From: Hallerella sp964587155
Lineage (GTDB): Bacteria > Fibrobacterota > Fibrobacteria > Fibrobacterales > Fibrobacteraceae
Length of the DNA: 64,000 nt
Assembly: GCA_964587155.1 (NCBI GenBank)
Contig: CAZPKF010000015.1
Location: 8,768-72,767, forward strand
Direction of reading: 5' to 3'
The notes beneath the pieces are model-generated. The model worked only from the letters and a program-made list of their open reading frames with translations. It had not been told where the DNA came from and did no database searches. Shown here one piece after another: positions 34,135 through 42,401 of this stretch. The position numbers were made by a program, and so were the translations under genes. Position 1 is the stretch's first letter. The number at the start of each line of letters is the position of its first letter.

Positions 34135-34781
34135 TTGAAAAGCCCTCCCCAAAGAGAAATTCGGGCACCGACAACGATGGACTTCGCCTGAATGACGGTT
34201 TCATTTGCGCGGAGAGAAAGCGGTTCAGTCAAATCGTAAGAGCCGAATAAGGCGAATTCCCAACGGAAGGCTTTCAAAGGAAGGCGGTATCCGGCGGAAA
34301 TTTCCAAAGGCACTTGGACTTTGGAATTTAATTGCCAAAGGATGTTCTGCTCTGCGTTTTCAACCAAAGTGATTTCTTTTTTTACGGCGAACAGTGCATA
34401 GGAACCCAGTTCAGTCCAAAATCCTTTTAGAACGCTTTGTTGAATTCGAAGAGCGCCGCCTCCGCCGAATCGCCAAAAACCTTCGTTCATTGTCGCTTGG
34501 GTTCCTTCACTTGCGTAAATTGCTTGGTATTTTCCTGAGCCCGAAACGCGGAGGGCAAAGTGACCGTAACCCCAAAGAGCGGAAACGCCAAAACCGAATT
34601 GCGGTGCATCAAAATGTTCCTTTTCTAATTTGGCGTTCCAAATACCGTATGCGCCATCTATGGAAATGCCCAAATCGAACTGGAAAGGTGTTGACGATTC
34701 CAATGGGCGGTTGGATTCTTCGGCGAAGGCCAAATTCCATGCGAGAAAACAAAATCCGAAAAGATGACAAAAGCGAACCAT
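34131..34781 (-). CDS. Outer-membrane beta-barrel protein, unknown
   Basis: A 216-residue protein with signal peptide (about 1-20, NLAFAEE). The remainder shows eight or so amphipathic strands (FGFGVSALWGYGHFALRVSGSGKY-like pattern) of OmpA/OmpX-type small-barrel character. It is coupled by a 4-bp overlap to the Ser-rich lipoprotein gene downstream, which may be its partner. It lies downstream of serS but behind the serS terminator, so it probably has its own promoter in the AT-rich bases 34782-34868. Confidence 0.6.
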   Translation of the reverse strand: MVRFCHLFGFCFLAWNLAFAEESNRPLESSTPFQFDLGISIDGAYGIWNAKLEKEHFDAPQFGFGVSALWGYGHFALRVSGSGKYQAIYASEGTQATMNEGFWRFGGGGALRIQQSVLKGFWTELGSYALFAVKKEITLVENAEQNILWQLNSKVQVPLEISAGYRLPLKAFRWEFALFGSYDLTEPLSLRANETVIQAKSIVVGARISLWGGLFK

Positions 34782-34868
34782 TCCAATTCGGAATATACAT
34801 TGGAAATGAATTGGGAAAAAGAAAAAATATTTTAAGGTTGTTTGTGAATTTTAAATGGGCGGGGAAAG

Positions 34869-34905
34869 TTAAAAGGCAAGCGCGAAGGCTTGCCTTGAAT
34901 TTTTG
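34869..34905 (-). terminator. Terminator of serS
   Basis: AAGGCAAGC (34873-34881) and GCTTGCCTT (34888-34896) form a perfect 9-bp stem with a 6-base loop; on the minus strand it ends CCTTTTAAC. Confidence 0.75.
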
Positions 34906-34918
34906 ATTTCCGAAAAAA

Positions 34919-36202
34919 TCAGGCTTTGGGTTCGATAACTTCCAAACCGCCCATATACGGACGGAGAACTTCTGGTATGACAAGGGAGCCGTCTTTTTGC
35001 TGGTAATTGTCACAAATGCCGACCATGACGCGGGGAGTTGCTAAGCCGGAACCGTTGAGCGTGTGCACATAGACGTTCTTGCCGTCTATTTTGGTCTTGA
35101 TTCCCGCACGGCGCGCCTGGAAGTCTTCGAAGTTGGAACAAGAACTGACTTCGAGCCATTTATTTTCGACGGGTGCCCAAATTTCCAAGTCGTAACATTT
35201 TGCTGCGCCGAATCCCAAGTCGCCTTTGCAAAGGGCCAAACGGTGATAGGGCAGCCGGAGCTTTTCTAGGAGCTTTTCGCCGAATTGAGTGAGCTCTTCG
35301 TGCATTTCGTAGCTGTTGTCTGGCCGGGAGAAAAATACCATTTCGACTTTGTTGAACTGGTGCAGGCGGAGGAGTCCGCGGGTGTCTTTACCATAAGAGC
35401 CGGCTTCGCGACGGAAACAGGCCGAGTAACCGCAGATGCGTTTGGGAAGTTGGTCGGCGGGAATCACTTCGTTTGCGTAAAGGTTTGTCAGAGGGACTTC
35501 GGCTGTCGGGATAAGGAACAAGTCGTCATCCTTGTCGCAGCGGTACATGTCTTCTTCAAATTTCGGGAGTTGGCTTGTGCCCCGCATGGATGTGCGGTTG
35601 ACCAAATACGGCGGCGTAATTTCTTCAAAGCCGTTCTTTTGGTGCTCATCGAGGAACCATTGGATGAGAGCGCGTTCTAAGCGGGAACCGAGTCCACGGT
35701 AAACAGGAAATCCATTGCCGGAAATTTTTGCACCGCGTTCAAAATCGAAGATGCCTAGGCGTTCGCCCAAAGTCTTGTGATCGACCGGGGTAAAGTCCCT
35801 GTCTTTGGAATAAAAGTCAAATGGCAATGGGCCTTCTTTTTCGACAACGTTGTCGCTAGAATCTTTTCCTTCTGGAGAGTTGGGAGCGATGTTCGGAACG
35901 TGCATCAGCATTTCGGTTTGCTTGAATTCAAGTTCTTTCAGCTTTTTGTCCAGTTCATCGATTTTATCGCCGAGGGAACGCATCGCCTTGACGGCTTCGT
36001 CTGCGTTTTCGCCTTTCTTTTTGAGTTCGCCGATTCGGCGTGATTCCGCATTGCGTTCGCTTTTCAGCTTTTCCACTTCGGAAAGGAGCGGACGGCGCAC
36101 TTCGTCAATTGCTAGAATGTCTTTTAAACTGACGGTAGTGTACTTTTTTTCTGTTTCTGCAATGTAGTATTCCGGATTTTCGCGAATCTTGCGTATGTCG
36201 AG
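34919..36202 (-). CDS. serS: Seryl-tRNA synthetase
   Basis: Charges tRNA-Ser. The coiled-coil tRNA-binding arm spans about residues 30-100 (LLSEVEKLKSERNAESRRIGELKKKGE region). The class II catalytic core shows motif 2 (FRREAGSYGKDTRGLLRLHQF, about 260-280) and motif 3 (the GLATPRVMVGICDNYQQKDGS region near 395-415). ATG 36202 is used because it gives the standard MLDIRKIRENPEYY start and a 427-residue protein, normal for the family; a longer frame would add 14 residues. No T-box or other leader element is visible. It is divergent from lptE with 62 bp between. Confidence 0.95.
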   Translation of the reverse strand, partial: LDIRKIRENPEYYIAETEKKYTTVSLKDILAIDEVRRPLLSEVEKLKSERNAESRRIGELKKKGENADEAVKAMRSLGDKIDELDKKLKELEFKQTEMLMHVPNIAPNSPEGKDSSDNVVEKEGPLPFDFYSKDRDFTPVDHKTLGERLGIFDFERGAKISGNGFPVYRGLGSRLERALIQWFLDEHQKNGFEEITPPYLVNRTSMRGTSQLPKFEEDMYRCDKDDDLFLIPTAEVPLTNLYANEVIPADQLPKRICGYSACFRREAGSYGKDTRGLLRLHQFNKVEMVFFSRPDNSYEMHEELTQFGEKLLEKLRLPYHRLALCKGDLGFGAAKCYDLEIWAPVENKWLEVSSCSNFEDFQARRAGIKTKIDGKNVYVHTLNGSGLATPRVMVGICDNYQQKDGSLVIPEVLRPYMGGLEVIEPKA

Positions 36203-36252
36203 CATGGGTGCCTCTTTGATGTTTGTGCTTTCAAAATCTAGCATTTTGAATT

Positions 36253-36260
36253 TATCTTTG
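36253..36260 (+). promoter_or_regulatory. Candidate promoter of lptE, near-leaderless
   Basis: TATCTTTG ends 4 bases before the lptE ATG. If it acts as a TAnnTTTG -7 element, the transcript starts at or very near the start codon. The same sequence lies in the same place before the ispA-like gene (45054-45061). Confidence 0.35.
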
Positions 36261-36264
36261 AATC

Positions 36265-36762
36265 ATGAAACATGCAAAAATCCTCGTTTTATCCTCGTTC
36301 GTGATTCTTCTTTTGTTCGGGTGTTACAGTTTTACCGCCAGTACGCTCCCTAGCCATATCCGGACGGTTCAAATTCACGAAGTGGACAATAAAACATTGG
36401 ATCCGGTGTTGGCGAATACGCTCCGGGACAGTGTGGAAAAGATGTTTCGGAAAAATGCCGGTGGCGTACGGATTGTCAATTCCGAGGCGGATGCAGATTT
36501 TGAACTGACGCTTTTGAGTTATACGAATAAGCCCGAAAATTACACTTCCGGTTCGGAAGTGGAAACTTACCGGGTGACAATGAAAGTGAATGTCCGGTTT
36601 TATGACAATGTCAAAGAAAAGATGATTTACAAAGGCGACAATCTTTCGGCGGATGGAACTTACGACGTTTTGCAAAATGAAACAGAAGATAGGCACGGTC
36701 AGGCGCGTGCAATTCAAAAATTGCAGGATTTGATTATTGCGAACGCCTTGGCGAAGTGGTGA
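36265..36762 (+). CDS. LptE-like LPS assembly lipoprotein
   Basis: A 165-residue lipoprotein with lipobox LLLFGC (Cys near 20), directly followed by YSFTASTLPSHIRTVQI, the N-terminal pattern of Bacteroidota-type LptE. The mature part is a small alpha/beta domain in which strands alternate with helix LANTLRDSVEKMFRKN and end in helices with RAIQKLQDLIIANAL. LptE plugs the LptD barrel and helps place LPS in the outer leaflet; lptD itself is not in the window. The start is only 4 bases from the candidate promoter box. Six bases separate it from the downstream deacetylase-like gene. Confidence 0.8.
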   Translation: MKHAKILVLSSFVILLLFGCYSFTASTLPSHIRTVQIHEVDNKTLDPVLANTLRDSVEKMFRKNAGGVRIVNSEADADFELTLLSYTNKPENYTSGSEVETYRVTMKVNVRFYDNVKEKMIYKGDNLSADGTYDVLQNETEDRHGQARAIQKLQDLIIANALAKW

Positions 36763-36768
36763 TTTTAA

Positions 36769-37506
36769 ATGCGGCAGTTCCTTTTATGTTATCATGATTT
36801 TTCGGTAAAGAACGCCGTTTTCGCGGAACGGCAGATTCAACAAATTTCGGATGTGACCGGATGCCCTCTTTCTGTCGCCGTGATTCCGCAAACGAAAGGT
36901 TCGAGCTTTGTTGACGTGGAAACTTTTCGCCGGCGGGTGACCGCCTTGGAAAACGATGGACATGAAATTCTGCTGCATGGAACGCGACATTTGGATGATG
37001 GACGGTTTCATCGGAATCTTTGGGGGCAAATTGCGTTGAAGTTGACGGCGAACGAAGCGGAGTTTGCCGGCCTCGGAAAAGAGGACTCCCTGTTTTTGCT
37101 GAAAGAATCCGTGAAATTATTGGGAAAGTGGAGAAGAGCTTTGCCGCGGACATTTGTTCCGCCGGCGTGGTATGGGAATCGTTATCTGAAAAAACAGGCA
37201 CTTTCCCTGTTTGATGGATATGAAGACCGTTTTGCCATTTATCAGCGGAATGGCTGGAAGTTTTCCCCGGCACTCAGCTTTGCCGGGTTGCCGCCGATGG
37301 TGTTGAATCTGTCGCTTGCATTTGCCCGGACCGTTTTGCAAACGCCTTGCGGAGTTCCCCGTTTGGTTTTCCATCCGGTTGATTTTGAAATGATTGGCGA
37401 AGGGAAAATCTTGAAATTAGCCAAGTGGGCGGCTGCACGCCGGGAGCGGAAATCTTATGCGGAAATTTTTGCCGAAGCGTTAAAAGAGCCCTTCTCGGTA
37501 AGATAG
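36769..37506 (+). CDS. DUF2334/polysaccharide deacetylase-like protein
   Basis: A 245-residue cytoplasmic-looking protein. The family pattern YHDF near 8-11, a beta-alpha segment ending VAVIPQTKG, and the metal-type motif LLHGTRH (His70, His74) place it with DUF2334/NodB-like carbohydrate deacetylases. PPAWYGNRYLKKQAL near 146-160 and VFHPVDFEM near 210-218 are further conserved-looking blocks. No signal peptide. Its place after lptE suggests a substrate in LPS or cell-wall glycan precursors, which is inference only. The C-terminal basic helix (AARRERKSYAE) may touch the membrane surface. Confidence 0.7.
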   Translation: MRQFLLCYHDFSVKNAVFAERQIQQISDVTGCPLSVAVIPQTKGSSFVDVETFRRRVTALENDGHEILLHGTRHLDDGRFHRNLWGQIALKLTANEAEFAGLGKEDSLFLLKESVKLLGKWRRALPRTFVPPAWYGNRYLKKQALSLFDGYEDRFAIYQRNGWKFSPALSFAGLPPMVLNLSLAFARTVLQTPCGVPRLVFHPVDFEMIGEGKILKLAKWAAARRERKSYAEIFAEALKEPFSVR

Positions 37507-37532
37507 AATCCGTTTACTGCTGAATTCAAATG

Positions 37533-37686
37533 CATCTTTGTTTTTGCGAAAACGGTTTCACCGTTGACGTGTAAATCGTATAAAATTCACCCCATTTTCA
37601 GAAAATTTTTTTGTTTGAAACCCCATCAATCCAGCACATTCCGCTTTTCACTTCGAATGTCGCATCCCGAATTTGCATTCAATCCC
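37533..37686 (+). repeat. Intergenic repeat copy B (~154 bp)
   Basis: The most regular copy: CATCTTTGTTTTTGCGAAAACGG; hairpin AACGG-TTTCA-CCGTT; GTATAAAATTCACC; TCAGAAAA; GAAACCCCATCAA; then GTCGCATCCCGAATTTGCATT. It fills the gap between the convergent deacetylase-like gene and aroC, and may terminate or process both transcripts. Nothing else is visible in 37507-37737. Confidence 0.6.
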
Positions 37687-37737
37687 ATCTAATTCGACAA
37701 GTTCGAATCAAACTGGAATTTTCAAAACGGGAGAGGC

Positions 37738-38829
37738 TTATTTTTGGCAAAAAAGATTTTTTGCGCGTTGTTCCAAAAAGAGATTGACTAGGGTGATGGC
37801 TGCCATGCTTTCCACTATGACGGGAGCGCGGAGGGCAACGCAGGGGTCGTGTCTTCCGCGGGCTGCTAACGTTCCATTCTGGCAATCACGTCCGGCGGTA
37901 TTTTGAGGCTTGCCGATGGTTGCTGTCGGCTTGAATGCGATGCGGCAGCGGATGGTTTCTCCAGAAGAAATTCCTCCGAAAATTCCCCCTGCATGATTTG
38001 TCAGCGTTTTGAATGCGCCGTTTTCAAATTGAATGATGTCGTTGTGTTCCGAGCCGCGCATTTGGGCTGCAGCGAAACCTTCGCCGATTTCAAAACCTTT
38101 GACCGCCGGAATAGACAGAATGGCCTGACCGAGAAGGGCTTGGAGTTTGTCAAAAACGGGTTCGCCGATTCCAACGGGAGGCGTGCGAATTTCTAGTGCG
38201 AGAACGGCACCGATGGAATCCTTCGCTTCTTTGACATCCCGGATGAGCTGTTCCATTTTGAGGCTGGCGACTGGATCTGGGCAACGGACGGGGGAGCTTT
38301 CTATTTTTTGCCGGGTGACTGTTTCTGCGTCAATTTGGGATTGGATTGTTCCCACGGATTCGACCCAACTTAAAATTTCTGTTCCGCAGGCGAGGGTTAG
38401 AATTTTTCCGGCGACAGCACCGGCAGCGACCCGCGCCAAGGTCTCTCTGGCAGATGCACGTCCACCGCCACGGTAATCCCGAAAACCATATTTTAAATCA
38501 TAAGTCAAATCGGCGTGCCCCGGTCGATACCAGTTGGCCATTTCGGAATAATCTGCGGAATGTTGATTCTCGTTTTGGACGACTAGGCTTATAGGAGTTC
38601 CCGTTGTTTTCCCTTCAAAAACACCAGACAGAATGTGAACTTTGTCGTGTTCGTTTCGCGGGGTAACCAGGGAATTTTGCCCCGGACGGCGGCGGTCCAT
38701 CGCCTGCTGAATATCGTTTTCTGTCAAAGGGAGGCCTGCCGGGCATCCATCGATGACGGCTCCGACGGCTTCACCATGGGATTCTCCCCAGGTGGATACT
38801 GAGAACAGTTTTCCGCAAATGCTAGACAT
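37738..38829 (-). CDS. aroC: Chorismate synthase
   Basis: Last step of the shikimate pathway, turning 5-enolpyruvylshikimate 3-phosphate into chorismate with reduced FMN. Family motifs are GESHGEAVGAVIDGCPAGLP near 15-34, the RRRPGQ block near 47-52 and YRPGHADLTYDLKYG near 97-111. YGFRDYRGGGRASARETLARVAAGAVA follows, with the signature running from Tyr110. Length 363 is standard. It stands alone on the minus strand; no other aro gene is in the window. Confidence 0.95.
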   Translation of the reverse strand: MSSICGKLFSVSTWGESHGEAVGAVIDGCPAGLPLTENDIQQAMDRRRPGQNSLVTPRNEHDKVHILSGVFEGKTTGTPISLVVQNENQHSADYSEMANWYRPGHADLTYDLKYGFRDYRGGGRASARETLARVAAGAVAGKILTLACGTEILSWVESVGTIQSQIDAETVTRQKIESSPVRCPDPVASLKMEQLIRDVKEAKDSIGAVLALEIRTPPVGIGEPVFDKLQALLGQAILSIPAVKGFEIGEGFAAAQMRGSEHNDIIQFENGAFKTLTNHAGGIFGGISSGETIRCRIAFKPTATIGKPQNTAGRDCQNGTLAARGRHDPCVALRAPVIVESMAAITLVNLFLEQRAKNLFCQK

Positions 38830-38922
38830 ATTGACGTAATAATAGAAATTTTGTAGTTGGGTTTTCCCCGAAAAGAGAATTTGTTTTCTAAGTTTAATCC
38901 TGTGTGATTTATTAAGGATACG

Positions 38923-39474
38923 ATGAAAAAACTAATAGTCGTTATTTTCGCCTTGATCGCAGCACCTTTGTGCGCCCAGTCGACAACTGGATTTGCCGGG
39001 ATTCATTTTGGTCTTGACAGGGAAAGTGTTATCGAGGAAATTATGAAATTGGGCTACGATCCGATAGGCTCGTCGGACGGTGCGGATCGTATTGTCATTC
39101 CGGTTTACATGATGGACGAACTGCCGGTGCAAGTTGATTTCCTGTTCAACAAGAACGATCATTTTTATGCGTTCGAAGTCCGCACGGGAAGAATGGAGGC
39201 AGACCGCCTGCCCAAGGTATTCGAAGCTTTGGACTACATGTCCGAAGAATTTTCCGATCGTTACGGCAAAAAAATTCGCACGACGGCTCTTCAAGAATCG
39301 GATATCAAACCGGGCATTCACAATCTTTACAAGCAGTGGACTGGCCACAAAACGTTGAATATTTACACGGCAATCATTTATAAAGACGGCCGCTATTATA
39401 CGGTGGGCTCTGTCACAAGCCGTAAATTCGCCAAAGAAATTTCTCCGGCAAAAGGAAAAAATTCAAAAAGTTGA
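38923..39474 (+). CDS. Small exported protein, unknown function
   Basis: A 183-residue protein with signal peptide (about 1-18, APLCAQ). The mature part has an alpha/beta pattern starting TTGFAGIHFGLDRESVIEEIMKLGY, common in small periplasmic proteins of Bacteroidota and Fibrobacterota that have an imelysin-unrelated 'FG(M/L)sreeV' start. It ends in a basic Lys-rich tail. A likely promoter, TCTAAGTTTAA (about 38887-38897), lies in the 93-bp gap shared with aroC. I cannot name the family. Confidence 0.6.
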   Translation: MKKLIVVIFALIAAPLCAQSTTGFAGIHFGLDRESVIEEIMKLGYDPIGSSDGADRIVIPVYMMDELPVQVDFLFNKNDHFYAFEVRTGRMEADRLPKVFEALDYMSEEFSDRYGKKIRTTALQESDIKPGIHNLYKQWTGHKTLNIYTAIIYKDGRYYTVGSVTSRKFAKEISPAKGKNSKS

Positions 39475-39501
39475 ACGGTGGACGGTTTGCCATCGGAACT
39501 T

Positions 39502-40035
39502 TCATTCTTGGAGGTTTGCTTTTTTGCGTCTTTCTTGGAGAATGGAATCTTCTTGAATGGCTGCTTTTGCCTCTTCGGAAGTCCACGGATGACGTGGAAG
39601 CGTTTGGGCGAAGCCGGTGATGTCCACCATTTCGTCAAGGGGAATTTCTTCAATGTAAGGCAGCATTCCCCGGATGGAATCTCCAAAATTCATCATGAAC
39701 CAGAATGTCGGGGCTTCGTCGTGAGCCGTAGTTCCGATGTAACGCGGATGCCACATGTCTCCGGACAGATTCATCCTGCGCCCATCGTCCCCGTGGCAGG
39801 GACGGCAATTGCGCATGAAAAGCTTTTCTCCGCGGGAAATATCCGCCTGTGTGACGATTCCGTTTGAATCCAGCAAATGATAAACCAAGTAGGCCATGCG
39901 CTTGTCTTCGACGGTCAGCGTATCACCGACGGAACCCGGTTCCGGAGTTTCTCCGAGGCAAAAATCCACTCCGATGGCTGCCGCATACAAAAACGGTGCG
40001 GCGCAAAGGAAATATTTCAGGGACTTCCGGTTCAT
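39502..40035 (-). CDS. Monoheme c-type cytochrome
   Basis: A 177-residue protein with a hydrophobic N-terminal segment (about 8-27) that can be a signal peptide or anchor. One heme-attachment motif CRPCH (Cys77, Cys80, His81) sits in GEKLFMRNCRPCHGDDG. A likely Met ligand lies in RGMLPYIEEIP near 130, and the closing LDEMVDITGFAQTL helix is standard for class I cytochrome c. ATG 40035 is preferred to a GTG two codons upstream. No oxidase, reductase or Ccm maturation gene lies nearby. In a presumed strict anaerobe the redox partner is an open question. Confidence 0.85.
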   Translation of the reverse strand: MNRKSLKYFLCAAPFLYAAAIGVDFCLGETPEPGSVGDTLTVEDKRMAYLVYHLLDSNGIVTQADISRGEKLFMRNCRPCHGDDGRRMNLSGDMWHPRYIGTTAHDEAPTFWFMMNFGDSIRGMLPYIEEIPLDEMVDITGFAQTLPRHPWTSEEAKAAIQEDSILQERRKKANLQE

Positions 40036-40068
40036 GGTCACAAAATAGATTTATATTGTTCCTTTCGA

Positions 40069-41055
40069 ATGATTTCTGTTCAAGACATTTCTTTGGAAGG
40101 ACGTTGGGCTGTTGATTCTCTAAGCCTCTGCACCTGCGCACCAGCGGCTGCAGTCCGTTTTGCGTTTGAAGGAACTTTTGTTGAAATGGAAATGGAGGGG
40201 GCTGCCCGTTGGAAAGTTGAAATCGACGGCGAGGAAAAACAGGAACTTTGTACGGGAAGGCGCGGCGTTTACCGTATTGCGGACTTGCGGGATTGTGCGC
40301 ATGAAATTAGGATGGTCAAGAAGACGGAAACGGAATTTGGCAAATGCCAAATTTATGAAATCCGGGCAAATGCGCTTGCGGCTCCGCCGCATAGGGAAAA
40401 ACAGTTCCGTTTGGAGTTCATCGGGGATTCTTACACAGTGGGATTTGGAAATGCAGCCCCGGATCCGTTTTCCGGTGATGCGTTGACGACAACGGATGCG
40501 ACTCTCGGTTATGGGGCGCTTGTCGCAGAAAAACTCAACGCGGAATGCGCCATCAACGCTTACAGCGGTCGCGGTCTTGTTCAAAATTATATGGGCGTTG
40601 CTCCGGATTGGACGATTCCGCGGCTGTTGAATTACACGCTTGGCGGCGAGGCTCCTCGGGGGAATTCTCCGATATGGGATTTTTCAAAATATATTCCCGA
40701 TGTCGTGTGCCTTTTTGTCGGTATCAATGACTGGCAGGGAGAATATGCTCATCCGGAACCCGAAAAGTTCGATGCTGCCTATACACTTCTTCTGGATTCG
40801 CTCCGTTCGCATTACGATGCCCATTTTATGTTGATTTCCACGGAAACTTTCCCGGAAAACCGATTGCCGGAACGAGTGGAGTCCGTCTTTTCGCGGGAGC
40901 TTTCCAAGGGAAATCGGGATGTTTCGCACTGCTTCTTGGAAACGCCCCGTCGGTTGGGTCTGGATTTTCATCCGGATTTGGAATGCCACCGGCGAATGGC
41001 TGCGCTTTTAAGTCAAAAAATTTCAGAAATTTTAACTCGCCGAAATGGCTTTTAA
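40069..41055 (+). CDS. CE2-type SGNH carbohydrate esterase
   Basis: A 328-residue protein with an N-terminal jelly-roll-like domain (about 5-105) and a C-terminal SGNH hydrolase domain. The latter has FIGDSYTVGFGN (Ser121), FVGINDWQ (block III Asn) and GLDFHPDLECHRRMA with Asp299/His301. This domain order is that of carbohydrate esterase family 2 acetyl-esterases, known from rumen fibre degraders. ATG 40069 is chosen because an upstream extension would run through the promoter region of the divergent cytochrome gene. With this start there is no signal peptide, so the enzyme would act in the cytoplasm, perhaps on imported acetylated oligosaccharides. The diguanylate cyclase gene follows after 20 bp. 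Confidence 0.8.
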   Translation: MISVQDISLEGRWAVDSLSLCTCAPAAAVRFAFEGTFVEMEMEGAARWKVEIDGEEKQELCTGRRGVYRIADLRDCAHEIRMVKKTETEFGKCQIYEIRANALAAPPHREKQFRLEFIGDSYTVGFGNAAPDPFSGDALTTTDATLGYGALVAEKLNAECAINAYSGRGLVQNYMGVAPDWTIPRLLNYTLGGEAPRGNSPIWDFSKYIPDVVCLFVGINDWQGEYAHPEPEKFDAAYTLLLDSLRSHYDAHFMLISTETFPENRLPERVESVFSRELSKGNRDVSHCFLETPRRLGLDFHPDLECHRRMAALLSQKISEILTRRNGF

Positions 41056-41075
41056 TGTATTTTTGTGGATAACTG

Positions 41076-42398
41076 ATGAAGCTAATTTGGCTAAAATTGA
41101 TGTCCGTTTTCCGATTGAACTTGTTGATCGGCTTTTTGCTGTCGGTTACTGTCATTGCGTTCCTGTGGTATCGCTATGGGATGGACGACATTTACACGAT
41201 TTCTCCGGCAACGTATCCTTATATTATCGCGCAAACGGATTCTGTGGATGGAGGCGCTTCGGTTATCGATGTTTCCCGGACTGATTCTTCCATTGTCATG
41301 GATTATGAATTGCGGGAGGGATACCCGTATCCTTATGTCGGACTGCAAATCTATTTGGGCGATGGGAAAAATCACGGCAAGGATCTTTCGCATTACGACA
41401 GTATTTACATTTGGGTGAAACCCCGCGGAGAGGGATCGGTCCGCATCTATTTGCGCGGATGGGATGATTCCATTTCAAAGTTGGGCGATCAAACGACCCT
41501 CAAGTTCAACGAATTGGAATTTTTCCCATTAGAAGAGTCCTATCCGGCGGTTTTTGTCCCCCAGGAATTCCGCGTTGCCGGTTGGTGGGTTTCCCAGAAC
41601 AATATCAATGCGCACCGGGCGCGCGTGGATCTTTCCAATATTCCGTTGATTGAAATTCAGACGGGCACAAGCGCTCCTTTAGGATATGGTACGCTAGAAA
41701 TCATGGGCATTACCTTCAAAGGAAAAATTATCGATGCCGAAGCCTTGATGTTTGGAATTATCGTCCTTTGGTTTGTTTCGTTCTTCTTCTATCTTTTGCT
41801 CCGGTTGCGCGATTACAGCATCCAGCGGAATGTGGAACGCAAACGCCGTGAAGAATTGGAACGCAACTTAGTTGTCCTCGAAGTGGAAAAGTCCGATTAT
41901 GAAAAAGCTTCCAAGGAAGACGCTCTGACGGGCTGTTTGAACCGCGCCGGTTTCACCAGTGTATTGACTCAGGAGCAGGAACGTTTGAACAGTGGTGGTT
42001 GCGCTCTGTCGTTCATCATGCTTGACATCGACTTTTTCAAAAAGGTCAACGATACGTGGGGACACAGTGTCGGGGACGAAGTCCTTGTCAATTTGTCGAA
42101 GCTTATCCGCAGCCGGATCCGGACGACAGATGCCCTTGTTCGTTGGGGCGGTGAAGAATTCGTGATTCTCTGCGGGGACACGCCTCTGCAAAATGCCCAG
42201 TTCTTGGCGGAAAAGCTCCGCACCAATGTGGAAAACACCCAGTTGATAGCCCAACAACAGATTACGTGTTCGTTCGGCGTTGCCGAAATGATGCCCCACG
42301 AAGACACTAAGAGCGTTTTTGAACGCCTAGATAAGGCCCTTTACAGCTCTAAGCGCAGTGGAAGGAACAGTGTGACCGCTGCGATAAAAAAGGTCTAA
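41076..42398 (+). CDS. Membrane diguanylate cyclase with CBM-like sensor
   Basis: A 440-residue inner-membrane enzyme making c-di-GMP. Helix about 14-33; a periplasmic domain of about 190 residues; second helix about 222-245; a charged coiled coil to about 285; then a GGDEF domain. DALTGCLNRAGF opens it and the active site is RWGGEEF (358-362). RTTD (349-352), five residues before GGEEF, is the inhibitory I-site, so product feedback is expected. The periplasmic domain has strands such as YDSIYIWVKPRGEGSVRIYLR and WWVSQNNINAHRARVDLSNI, recalling galactose-binding/CBM11-like jelly rolls. It would therefore sense a sugar or glycan. It is followed 3 bp later by a lipoprotein gene. Confidence 0.87.
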   Translation: MKLIWLKLMSVFRLNLLIGFLLSVTVIAFLWYRYGMDDIYTISPATYPYIIAQTDSVDGGASVIDVSRTDSSIVMDYELREGYPYPYVGLQIYLGDGKNHGKDLSHYDSIYIWVKPRGEGSVRIYLRGWDDSISKLGDQTTLKFNELEFFPLEESYPAVFVPQEFRVAGWWVSQNNINAHRARVDLSNIPLIEIQTGTSAPLGYGTLEIMGITFKGKIIDAEALMFGIIVLWFVSFFFYLLLRLRDYSIQRNVERKRREELERNLVVLEVEKSDYEKASKEDALTGCLNRAGFTSVLTQEQERLNSGGCALSFIMLDIDFFKKVNDTWGHSVGDEVLVNLSKLIRSRIRTTDALVRWGGEEFVILCGDTPLQNAQFLAEKLRTNVENTQLIAQQQITCSFGVAEMMPHEDTKSVFERLDKALYSSKRSGRNSVTAAIKKV

Positions 42399-42401
42399 TC
42401 C

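Noticed and set aside
41064..41072. TGTGGATAA, a perfect DnaA box, just before the diguanylate cyclase gene
   Set aside because: It is a single box with no cluster or AT-rich unwinding region, so it is likely chance and not an origin.
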